A DNA stretch of 38,122 nt, taken from positions 1-38,122 of IMG/VR virus record IMGVR_UViG_3300046451_002161, one strand, 5' to 3'. The DNA comes from a virus. Shown here piece by piece: positions 22,656 through 30,572 of the stretch. Position 1 is the first letter of the stretch. Each line of letters starts with the position of its first letter. A program made the position numbers and the translations under genes. The notes below the pieces were generated by a model. It was not told where the DNA came from. It saw only the letters and a program-made list of their open reading frames with translations, and ran no database searches.

Positions 22656-24635
22656 TTAATATTGAGGGCGATCATTACGATTGGATGCCCACCCTGAGAC
22701 AAGACCACTAACACCACCCCCAATAATATTTCCAAACATCTGATTGATTCCCGATTTTTCTTCTGCTTTTGCTCGTGCCATTTGAGCATTATAAGAATTT
22801 AATTCTGATGCTTGATTTGCTTTAAATTCAGCACCTTGCGATGGGTTATATATTTGTGGTGACGCATTAACTCCGGCATACGCATTTCCGTAGGTTGATT
22901 GCCCTGCCTCATTTGAAACTCCTGAAGGTCTGCCAAGAATTGCCTGAAATGGATCAGCGGATGTTGCCTGTTCAACACCTACTCGCTGAACTGCGTATCC
23001 TCGGTCTTGAGCCAATCCGGTTTGATATGATTGATCGTTAATTTGCTTATTAGAGATAGATCGATCCATCAATCCCATCTGTGTATTCATAACTTGTCCG
23101 GCAAAATTTTGTCGATCTGTTTGCCTTGCTCTTGAAGCTTGCTCATTAAAATTTAATTCTGCAAGTACACCCGAAAAGTCTCTTCCGCGACCTCGTGCTG
23201 AAGTTGCCATCCGCGCACCCTGTGATGCAGTTCGCATTTCTCTTGATGTTAACCTACCCCCTGCTTGCATACCCTCTTGAGCCTGTGCAAGCATTTGTTG
23301 ATTTAGACCTCTTGAGCTTGGTTGATTTGATTTAGAGGAGTTTACACCCTGCTCCGGCATTCGCTCGTTTAAAGCTGAAGTATCACCATAACCCCCTGCC
23401 GGTTGCTCAAATTTTTTTGATTGAGAATTTCGTCCTTCTAATTTTTCTCTTAATATTTTTGTTTTTTTCTTAAACTCGGCTAACTCCCTCATGTCCTTTG
23501 GATCACCAAGCGCTCCTGAGCTATTTATTCGACCAATAATTTCCTTCTCCTCTTTAGCAGTTTGAGCCTCAAATTCTTCTAATTCTAGATCGTAAGCTTC
23601 TTGAGCTTTACCCTGATCAAAATTATCCAAGTTCTGCTGATTCTGTGCAAACATAGTTGGTTGCGGATCATCAACTAAACTAAATATATCATTGCTTTGA
23701 TTTTGTGGAATGGCAGACATTGAGCCTAGACGCTCAGTCTCATCGAGTGCGTCCTGAATGCCACCTTGTTGTCTATAAAGATCGGTTGCTTCCTGCCCAT
23801 ACTCACCGACCAATCCTAATTCATTATTGATCGTGCTTCGTTGCTCGCGCTGTCTTAAATCTTGTTCAAACTTCTGAGTACCTTGAAATTCTCCGGCTTT
23901 ACTATATCCGGCTTGCCGATTTTCAGACAAACCATCTTCGTTGTAAAACTTCGATGATTGTTCACCTCCAATTGTCTGTAATAATCCACCACTACGATGT
24001 AAAGACCCTGCTTTATCCTTTCCAACAAACTCCTTATAAGTATTACTCTCAGGGTCACCCTCAATCATTACATCTTCCCTAGAATAGTAAGGCGCATCAT
24101 CTCCGTATCCGCTTTTGATGGATTTAAACTCAGACATCAATTTTGTTGTCTCTGCGCCATCGGTATTTTGCGCTATGTATTGCGCTAATCTATTTGTAGG
24201 TGATGCACCATCAGTTCCATTCCACCCTGTGCCTTGCTGATTACCCCACTCACCATGGCGCATCCAATCGTAATGATCGCCCTCAATCCACCCTCCGGTT
24301 GCTTCAGACAATCCATTTTTTACTATATCATATGCTCTAGTACCTAACTTTCTTGCGTAAGCAATTGCAACAGCATCCTGATCTTTAAATTGCTCCCACT
24401 CTTGTGGATTAAAATCAACTCCCTCTACTGCGACATATCCATCTGAATTAACTTCCTGCGATACTCCATGTAATTGCTGACTAGTAATTTGAGAATCAAG
24501 CCTTGCATAAGCTTTTCTTCCTGACTCAGGGTCTGCCTCTGCTTTGTACAGCATCGGAGCTAAATTAACTTGGGCAATGAGTGCATCTCTCATTGATTCT
24601 TCGTAGTCTAAAATTTCTGCTGATGTCATACTCAT
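22656..24635 (-). CDS. Internal / minor structural protein (659 aa)
   Basis: A 659-residue Gln/Gly/Ser-rich protein. The N-terminus (DYEESMRDALIAQVNLAPML then YARLDSQ) is of a type found near the start of large phage structural proteins. The middle is low-complexity and charged, and the C-terminus ends in a glycine-rich hydrophobic segment (GNIIGGGVSGLVSGWA). Together with the next two genes it probably forms the set of internal proteins injected with the DNA. ATG 24635 follows a weak AGGAAG. Exact family not recognised. Confidence 0.6.
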   Translation of the reverse strand: MSMTSAEILDYEESMRDALIAQVNLAPMLYKAEADPESGRKAYARLDSQITSQQLHGVSQEVNSDGYVAVEGVDFNPQEWEQFKDQDAVAIAYARKLGTRAYDIVKNGLSEATGGWIEGDHYDWMRHGEWGNQQGTGWNGTDGASPTNRLAQYIAQNTDGAETTKLMSEFKSIKSGYGDDAPYYSREDVMIEGDPESNTYKEFVGKDKAGSLHRSGGLLQTIGGEQSSKFYNEDGLSENRQAGYSKAGEFQGTQKFEQDLRQREQRSTINNELGLVGEYGQEATDLYRQQGGIQDALDETERLGSMSAIPQNQSNDIFSLVDDPQPTMFAQNQQNLDNFDQGKAQEAYDLELEEFEAQTAKEEKEIIGRINSSGALGDPKDMRELAEFKKKTKILREKLEGRNSQSKKFEQPAGGYGDTSALNERMPEQGVNSSKSNQPSSRGLNQQMLAQAQEGMQAGGRLTSREMRTASQGARMATSARGRGRDFSGVLAELNFNEQASRARQTDRQNFAGQVMNTQMGLMDRSISNKQINDQSYQTGLAQDRGYAVQRVGVEQATSADPFQAILGRPSGVSNEAGQSTYGNAYAGVNASPQIYNPSQGAEFKANQASELNSYNAQMARAKAEEKSGINQMFGNIIGGGVSGLVSGWASNRNDRPQY

Positions 24636-24660
24636 AATATTTTTTTTCTTCCTAATTTAT

Positions 24661-25773
24661 TCATCTCGCTAAAAGGACATCGTTTAATCTCGACCCCACC
24701 GCATAAAATGAAGTGTCGATGTATAAATCATTTCCATTCGTTAAAACAGGGTGGGTGTAAAAAGTCCGATAGTCCTGTCCGATTTCTTCCGCCACTTCCC
24801 ACTTGGCAGACCTATTGCCCACCCATCCAATGCTCGTACCATCAAGCTTGAGCAACTTTGCAGAGACCTCATTTGAGACGGAAAAGCTTAGGGTTTCAAT
24901 TTTGAAAGGTTGTCCTTCAATGATTTCGTGACCATTTGCCAAGGTCATGGTCACAAGGGAAACAGCTAAGGGTCGGTCTTCCTCCGCATAGTTGTAGTGG
25001 GTCGAGTGACCATTGTTTGGGGATGTGGGCAATGCGAAATTAGGTAGTGGGCTATAAATTATCTGCCTTTTTTGAAAATGAATTTCGTTGGTCGATGAGT
25101 AATGGCGAATCCGAAACCAATCACCATTTACGCAGGTGGTTTTGTTGTCGATGAATGGAGTATAAACATCGACATTACCACCACCAATATTTACGAGATA
25201 CGGATCATCCACCTTAAAGTCAGAGTCCGCATAAACCAACCCAATTTTGACAGAATTTGTTGCGTGAGCGATCTGAAACTGAACATACCCATTTGAATTT
25301 CCCTCGATGAAATTTGTAGATGATGCACCTGCATTGTACCCATTTGACCCACTAATTTTCTCAAGCCCACCATTGCCATTAACTTGGACTGAGCCAACAC
25401 TCGCCACTCCATAAAAAACTGAGCTAGAATAAATCGCCTCAGTTGCCCAAATTACAACACTCGATGTGTTGAGAAATTTGTATTGAAAATTGTTGGTTGA
25501 TGAGGGTAATTTTTCAATAGTTAGACTTTCTCCAACTACCGAAGTTCCTCCGTTTGTCCAAATCTTTGTAACCACAACTACATCACCTATGATGGGCGAA
25601 AGATTTATCTCGGTCAGATTAGTCCATGTAACAGGAGCTATCGAAAAATTTCCTGTCGGTGGTGGTTGTTGCCCACCTAGATTAACAATCGCAGTTTCGG
25701 CACTAGACATACGAATGCCTAGATTCTTAATTTCAGAACCTATTTTCGTACCAATCTGCGCGAGAATCGACAT
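24661..25773 (-). CDS. Tail fibre / adhesin protein (370 aa)
   Basis: A 370-residue beta-rich protein. The first 35 residues (MSILAQIGTKIGSEIKNLGI ... LG) resemble the first residues of the preceding fibre gene, suggesting a shared particle anchor. After a PPPTG linker comes a Ser/Thr/Asn-rich region typical of receptor-binding or lectin-like folds. ATG 25773 shares its A with the upstream TGA (TGATG); a TTG three bases earlier is less likely. It is probably the variable end of the adsorption apparatus. Confidence 0.65.
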   Translation of the reverse strand: MSILAQIGTKIGSEIKNLGIRMSSAETAIVNLGGQQPPPTGNFSIAPVTWTNLTEINLSPIIGDVVVVTKIWTNGGTSVVGESLTIEKLPSSTNNFQYKFLNTSSVVIWATEAIYSSSVFYGVASVGSVQVNGNGGLEKISGSNGYNAGASSTNFIEGNSNGYVQFQIAHATNSVKIGLVYADSDFKVDDPYLVNIGGGNVDVYTPFIDNKTTCVNGDWFRIRHYSSTNEIHFQKRQIIYSPLPNFALPTSPNNGHSTHYNYAEEDRPLAVSLVTMTLANGHEIIEGQPFKIETLSFSVSNEVSAKLLKLDGTSIGWVGNRSAKWEVAEEIGQDYRTFYTHPVLTNGNDLYIDTSFYAVGSRLNDVLLAR

Positions 25774-26795
25774 CAACTATTGGCAGTATTAAATGCAGAC
25801 TCAAAAGTTGCATAATCTCCAACCGAAATATTATTAATTTTCAATCCATCCCCACTTGGAACTTTGACAGAACCACTTACTAAAATGTCCTTCACCTTGA
25901 TGTCCGCGTCTGCTGATCCAAGACCAAATTTCCAAATCGATTGCCCTGAGTTGTCATCCCAAATTATAGATGCCTTGTCTGTATTTACTGCGCTAGTGGT
26001 TACAAAACTAACCTGCAAAGCCCCCTCGGTAGTAGTAGGAAATGCGTCAGTTCCGTTTTGAGAAATCGAAGTTAATTTGAAACCTTTCGTATCACTCACT
26101 TGAGTCAGAGAAGACAATTGGGTAACATCAGATGGAAGTTCGTATACATCAGGCTCAAGAACTGATCCTTGTCCCCCATCAAATAAGTCTTGCCATCTTT
26201 GGGTATTATTTATCGCATAATAAGTAATTGTTCCGTAATCTAAGTCTCTAAAATATTTACCTCGAAAAGCTGATTGTATTGTATTACTAAAAGGATAGAA
26301 AATTACGCTATCTGCTGTCCCTGCTGTCCCTGTGTTTAAAAGTTCAGGTTCACATTCAACTTTAATCTCAGTTGAGCTAGGAGTAAGAGTTGCAGTAGAC
26401 AACCCTGATGAACCTAGACCACGATTAACCTGAATACCTGATGTCTGAGCATTTTCAGAACCATCCGATTTTAAGTTAACCTCAATAATATTATCCTTAA
26501 CATTTAAAGTTTGGGTATTAATTGTAGTGGTTGTGCCATTGACAACCAAGTCTCCAATTTCTGCACGGGTAGCTTTTAAGTCTGAAAATGCATTAGTACC
26601 ATCTACCAAATTAGCAATCGATATTCTTGTCTCACCAAGCGAAACTTTTGTTGCGTAGGGTGAGAAATCAATTGTATTTACAACATTACCTAACGATACT
26701 TTTGTCGCGTAAAGATTCCCCAAACTTACTCTTAGGGATGAAAATTCACCCCCAACTTTTTCACCAATTCTACCTAAGATATCTGTTGCACTCAT
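25773..26795 (-). CDS. Tail fibre protein (340 aa)
   Basis: A 340-residue fibre protein. The N-terminal anchor (MSATDILGRIGEKVGGEF) is followed by three short repeats (SLGN/YATKVSLG) and then a module (LVVNGTTTTINTQTLNVKDN) that is widespread in fibres of aquatic tailed phages. The rest is beta-rich, Ser/Thr/Asp-rich. It overlaps the following fibre gene by one base and shares its anchor motif, so both probably attach to the same tail site. Confidence 0.7.
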   Translation of the reverse strand: MSATDILGRIGEKVGGEFSSLRVSLGNLYATKVSLGNVVNTIDFSPYATKVSLGETRISIANLVDGTNAFSDLKATRAEIGDLVVNGTTTTINTQTLNVKDNIIEVNLKSDGSENAQTSGIQVNRGLGSSGLSTATLTPSSTEIKVECEPELLNTGTAGTADSVIFYPFSNTIQSAFRGKYFRDLDYGTITYYAINNTQRWQDLFDGGQGSVLEPDVYELPSDVTQLSSLTQVSDTKGFKLTSISQNGTDAFPTTTEGALQVSFVTTSAVNTDKASIIWDDNSGQSIWKFGLGSADADIKVKDILVSGSVKVPSGDGLKINNISVGDYATFESAFNTANS

Positions 26796-26804
26796 ATTAT
26801 TTTT

Positions 26805-27041
26805 TTATTTATTAAGATCAAAATTTAAACCAAAAGTAATGTCTGTCCCATACTCGTCCCTAATTGTATCAAGTCCGGCATCATCGATATATTCTAGTTG
26901 GTTCCATGCAGTCCATGAATCGCCAACCTTCATTCTCCTTGCGGTTAAATCCATACCAATTTCCCCCTGTCTTAATGTGGGGTTTAAAAGTACCCACTCC
27001 TGTGATGTAGAGCGTCTGACGAGAAGTCTTCGGACACTCAT
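26805..27041 (-). CDS. Mtd-N-like fibre module protein (78 aa)
   Basis: A 78-residue protein matching the pattern of the N-terminal domain of major tropism determinants and related fibres: RRSTSQEW, NPTLRQGEIGMDLTARRMK, VGDSWTAWNQLEY. In larger adhesins this domain mediates trimerisation or attachment; here it stands alone, with a short acidic tail. It overlaps its upstream neighbour as ATGA and sits among fibre genes. No reverse transcriptase or template repeat is seen, so there is no sign of a diversity-generating element. Confidence 0.65.
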   Translation of the reverse strand: MSVRRLLVRRSTSQEWVLLNPTLRQGEIGMDLTARRMKVGDSWTAWNQLEYIDDAGLDTIRDEYGTDITFGLNFDLNK

Positions 27042-27568
27042 GCATTCCCCCCATCTATATCAAAAGCGTCAACGAATACTGAGTCACTCCCTGCCTGTCC
27101 TCCGTCAATAATTGCCTCAACAAAGTCAGTTGAACCAACCATTTGCCATGTTTGAGATGGAGAGTCATATTGAAGAGTATCTCCATCATCCGGAATTGTG
27201 GAAGCTACATCTTTAAGTTGTGGCAAGTTAAGCTCAACCAATCCACCATCGGTGTCATTTTTCCACGAAGAACCATCCCATTTTAAAACATCACCTAAGT
27301 TGACTGATGATATCGAAACATCATTTAAACCATCAAGTGCGGTTGCTCCTCCTGTGCCTCCTGTGCCTCCTGAAGGAACTCCTGATCCGGACATTGTCCC
27401 ATTAACGATTATTGTGCCATCAATTTGGATGGTCTCTCCGACTCCAATTCTGATGTCGCTAGTCGGAACAATTACAGATGGGGTAGAGATACGAGCAAGA
27501 GTTTCCACGCTCAACTCAGTACCAACTTGAGGCAAGCCATTAGGTGTAACTATTGCTCTAATTGCCAC
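27038..27568 (-). CDS. Fibre-associated protein (176 aa)
   Basis: A 176-residue protein starting with GTG 27568, which overlaps the upstream TAG. It has a beta-rich N-terminus, a Gly/Thr-rich hinge (GGTGGTGGATALDG), then a repeated motif: LNDVSISSVNLGDVLKWDGSSW and LKDV...DGDTLQYDSPSQTW. That two-copy motif is common in fibres of aquatic phages. Most likely a short fibre or fibre connector. Confidence 0.65.
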   Translation of the reverse strand: MAIRAIVTPNGLPQVGTELSVETLARISTPSVIVPTSDIRIGVGETIQIDGTIIVNGTMSGSGVPSGGTGGTGGATALDGLNDVSISSVNLGDVLKWDGSSWKNDTDGGLVELNLPQLKDVASTIPDDGDTLQYDSPSQTWQMVGSTDFVEAIIDGGQAGSDSVFVDAFDIDGGNA

Positions 27569-29517
27569 TAAGAATAGTCCCCTACATTTCTAGAATTTTG
27601 AACAATCGCTTCAACGCTCAAGGATCGGATTGCGGTTTTGCCATTGCACTTAATTTCCAATTTCATCGACTGACCTCGTTGTCGAACATTGTACGATTGA
27701 AAATTCCCAACTAAATCAGTTGAGGTAGAAATTTCTTTTACTTTTGTTGTAGAATTTGGGGCATTAGTTATTGCAGTAATTTCTAATTTTGTGTCTACCA
27801 AAATTTCATAATGTACACCTATAGTCCAAGTACTAATTACAGCATATGTTGTTGGGTCATCCGGTTTATCAATATGAAAATGACTAATTCCACCATCTGA
27901 CATTCTTGTCACGCTAGATACTAAATATTCATCATGGGTTAGCATCCATCCTGTCAAGGATTGACCAAGATTGTGGATTTTTATTTTAGAACCAACAACC
28001 AAGTCCTCTCCCAATCTTTTGCCATAAAATATTCCTTCTGTCCTTACTTGCTGACCACCAAGATCAAAATTGATCTTCCCACCAACAAACTTTTTAGTTC
28101 CATAATCCTGAGCTAAATAACTTCGGGTGGTAAGTTTAAATTCTATATCTTCTGACTCGTCACGCTCCAATTCAGTATATTTATAAACCTCGTGATCTGT
28201 TGCAATGTAGACCTCATCTCGAAAGGTATGAATGTCACATATTGTGAATATTGGATTCTGATTTGCACTTAGCTTTTTACTGAATGTGTCCAAGCTGATA
28301 AACTCAGATCGCAAACTATCATAAACTACAATATGTGTAGGACGAGTTGCCCCATCAAGTGGCAAGGCGCAATAAACTAAATTTTTGTGGTAGTGTAAAA
28401 TTGAGGTGTCAATTGCTGACAAATTTACTCGTTTCAAAATATTTGGAATCTTTTTTGAAAGTGGTTCATTATCTAAATTAACTTTTGAAATTGCGATTCC
28501 TAACCCCTTGCTTGGATCGAGTTGGGGAACCATAACCTGAATGTCACCCTCGTTAGAAATGAAATAAATATAACTACCATTCTGCGTCCATGCTTGTGTT
28601 CCGGCAATTCCTAGTTGCCTAGTTATTTCAGTTGCTCTTCCACCTGATTCAAGTGTTGAAATATTTGATATTATATGAATGCTTTTTCTGCATAGGACTA
28701 AAACCTGATCCTCTAAGTAAGGGCATAAGGAAAGTATGACATCACCCTGTCCTTTATTTAGAAAAAAAGTATTTGTCTTCTTAAATAAATTATTATTAAG
28801 ACTATCTGAAATCGCCACAGATGTCGGTGAGTCATCAAACCATGGAACTATTAATCTGTTTTGAAAATAGATTCCAAATGAAGCTTGTGGGCAAACCATG
28901 AAGCTTGGGTCTTGAACAGGCACTACTGAAGTATTTCCATTCAGGTCTACATACCCTCCATTTTCATCCTGAAGGTACATCGTATGAGTGCCATTTAAAG
29001 CTTGAGCATAAGTCATAGTGTCATCCCAAACATAAGGTCTTGATCCTGTGGCATAAGAAGGGAATATTATGAGTTGATCATATGCCTGAATGACGCGAAA
29101 AGCATAATTGAAATATGGGACATTTGGAGTATTTATGTTATTGAAAAATCTCCATGCATATTCTGAGTGGAATGCAATATTTGAAGGAGGGTCACTCAAC
29201 GATGTTTCGGTTATGAAATATGAATTTATCTCACCTCCCATTACCACTAATCGTTCAACCCCAAGCGGAGGGGAATAGGTGACTAGTTGAGTAACTTTAT
29301 TTGTAAACACGAAACCTCGCGTAGGATTTTTAAATACTAATTTTAAACCTCCCCTTGATTTTGCTGTTCCTTCAGAAATCCTTACATTTTCTGCCTCGGT
29401 AACAACTGAAGGTTCGAGCCTTGTTGGCTCAGTAATTTGATCAATTCCTCTAAACGCAATGTCCCCATCCTCGATGAAAGGGTCATCATTTTGAAATACT
29501 GAACGAAATCTACCCAT
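27568..29517 (-). CDS. Tail nozzle/stabilisation-like protein (649 aa)
   Basis: A 649-residue protein whose N-terminus has the signature of podovirus tail-nozzle and stabilisation proteins: a promoter-proximal stretch where PSVVTEAENVRIS is followed by GTAKSRGGL. The long middle has repeated strands with aromatic residues, consistent with a beta-propeller. It would form the distal tube of the short tail, as T7 gp12 or P22 gp10 do. It starts at ATG 29517, overlapping the holin-like gene by 8 bases. Family assignment is by pattern; confidence in a tail role is good. Confidence 0.65.
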   Translation of the reverse strand: MGRFRSVFQNDDPFIEDGDIAFRGIDQITEPTRLEPSVVTEAENVRISEGTAKSRGGLKLVFKNPTRGFVFTNKVTQLVTYSPPLGVERLVVMGGEINSYFITETSLSDPPSNIAFHSEYAWRFFNNINTPNVPYFNYAFRVIQAYDQLIIFPSYATGSRPYVWDDTMTYAQALNGTHTMYLQDENGGYVDLNGNTSVVPVQDPSFMVCPQASFGIYFQNRLIVPWFDDSPTSVAISDSLNNNLFKKTNTFFLNKGQGDVILSLCPYLEDQVLVLCRKSIHIISNISTLESGGRATEITRQLGIAGTQAWTQNGSYIYFISNEGDIQVMVPQLDPSKGLGIAISKVNLDNEPLSKKIPNILKRVNLSAIDTSILHYHKNLVYCALPLDGATRPTHIVVYDSLRSEFISLDTFSKKLSANQNPIFTICDIHTFRDEVYIATDHEVYKYTELERDESEDIEFKLTTRSYLAQDYGTKKFVGGKINFDLGGQQVRTEGIFYGKRLGEDLVVGSKIKIHNLGQSLTGWMLTHDEYLVSSVTRMSDGGISHFHIDKPDDPTTYAVISTWTIGVHYEILVDTKLEITAITNAPNSTTKVKEISTSTDLVGNFQSYNVRQRGQSMKLEIKCNGKTAIRSLSVEAIVQNSRNVGDYS

Positions 29518-29746
29518 TCCTTCTTAGCTCAATTAGTCGATCCAATTTAGATTCAATACCATCTAACCTTTTAAACAATGTCTCATTCTCACTTGTATTT
29601 CTTGCCATTGAAATTTCGAGGGCATTGATTCGTTTACCTGAACATTCAATTTTATAAAATGCCATTTTAATAACCCATGCACCAACTGCAAAAAGCACTC
29701 CACCGCAAACTTGTAGCGTATAAAATATTAATCCTTTTTCTTCCAT
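29510..29746 (-). CDS. Holin-like membrane protein (78 aa)
   Basis: A 78-residue protein from ATG 29746 with one membrane segment (residues 5-30, LIFYTLQVCGGVLFAVGAWV) and a C-terminal coiled-coil-like tail ending with basic residues (RLDGIESKLDRLIELRRNG). That layout fits holins or small coiled-coil membrane factors. The longer frame to 29812 lies inside the upstream gene and lacks support. It directly follows the lipoprotein gene, so the pair may be a lysis unit inside the tail genes; no endolysin is visible nearby. Confidence 0.55.
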   Translation of the reverse strand: MEEKGLIFYTLQVCGGVLFAVGAWVIKMAFYKIECSGKRINALEISMARNTSENETLFKRLDGIESKLDRLIELRRNG

Positions 29747-30141
29747 TTGTTTTCTCTGTAATGCGTGTAGATCATCGGCACAAGAATCCAAAGACCTAGA
29801 CCAATAACGCATAGTTTGATAACTCCATAAACCTCTTCCAAGACCCCATCAAAAAACCCATTGCTTTTAGCGGACTCTAGTTTTGCATTTATTAATTTTT
29901 CCGCGCCATCCTGAGTAAGTGCCTCTAAGACACGAACCTCACTTTCGTCCTTGGATTTATCCAATAAAAGTAGAGACCCTGCTCCGGCTCCAAGTCCGGC
30001 TCCAAGTCCGGCTCCAAGAGGATTGCCTCCGGTTGCTACCGCCCCAACACTCCCACCAACTAAAGCTAAAGTTGGTGGAAGTAGGGACTTGTAACTAGTA
30101 CTACAACCACACAAAAAAAATAAAAAGAGTAAATTTCTCAA
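29728..30141 (-). CDS. Putative lipoprotein with membrane segments (137 aa)
   Basis: A 137-residue protein. A short signal (MRNLLFLFFLCGC) ends in a lipobox-like LCGC, so it may be lipid-anchored. A Gly/Ala-rich hydrophobic region contains GAGLGAGLGAGAG, coded by short tandem DNA repeats near 29980-30015, and a second membrane segment (VIKLCVIGLGLWILVPMIY) lies near the C-terminus before a basic tail. ATGA overlap at the start. A lysis (spanin-like) or envelope-conduit role is possible; the evidence does not decide. Confidence 0.6.
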   Translation of the reverse strand: MRNLLFLFFLCGCSTSYKSLLPPTLALVGGSVGAVATGGNPLGAGLGAGLGAGAGSLLLLDKSKDESEVRVLEALTQDGAEKLINAKLESAKSNGFFDGVLEEVYGVIKLCVIGLGLWILVPMIYTHYRENKWKKKD

Positions 30142-30545
30142 TCCATTGTGATTGTGAATCCTGACGCAGGAATTTTAAAAATGTCTCCGTTAGAGATTAC
30201 AACCGAAGCTTGTAAAGTTCCATGAATTAACATACTACCTCCGGTGATTGTAGACATAAGTGCGATGTGGGTAATTGTTCCCCAATCAGCAGTTGCATCT
30301 GCCCAACGAAATTCGCTTGCATTGGTGACTGAGCCACCTGAAGGAGTGCCAAAATCACCCTGCCCTACATCCCCTGCTTGAACTCTCACATAAGAACCTC
30401 CGGAACACTCGGTTCCTCCTCCGGCATCAGTAGGTGCTGATGTAAATAATGCAAGGAAGGGTTTTCCTGCACTTAGCGCGATTGATGTTCCTCCTACTAG
30501 TCCGGTTAGAACTGCGGATTCTGTGTAATCTGTTGCTTGACTCAT
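30138..30545 (-). CDS. Gp80-like tail-associated protein (135 aa)
   Basis: A 135-residue protein with the pattern of a small family common beside phage fibre genes: LTGLVGGTSIALSAGKPFLA, LFTSAPTDAGGGTECSGGSY and the end GDIFKIPASGFTITMD. It is predicted beta-rich and is probably a virion component at the tail or fibre base. It overlaps the lipoprotein gene as ATGA. Confidence 0.7.
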   Translation of the reverse strand: MSQATDYTESAVLTGLVGGTSIALSAGKPFLALFTSAPTDAGGGTECSGGSYVRVQAGDVGQGDFGTPSGGSVTNASEFRWADATADWGTITHIALMSTITGGSMLIHGTLQASVVISNGDIFKIPASGFTITMD

Positions 30546-30572
30546 AATTTATTTTGTTTGTTTTTTTTTGGT

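Noticed and set aside
26805-27041. Diversity-generating retroelement suggested by the Mtd-N-like domain
   Set aside because: No reverse transcriptase, template repeat or C-terminal lectin domain was found in the window; the domain is common in ordinary fibres.
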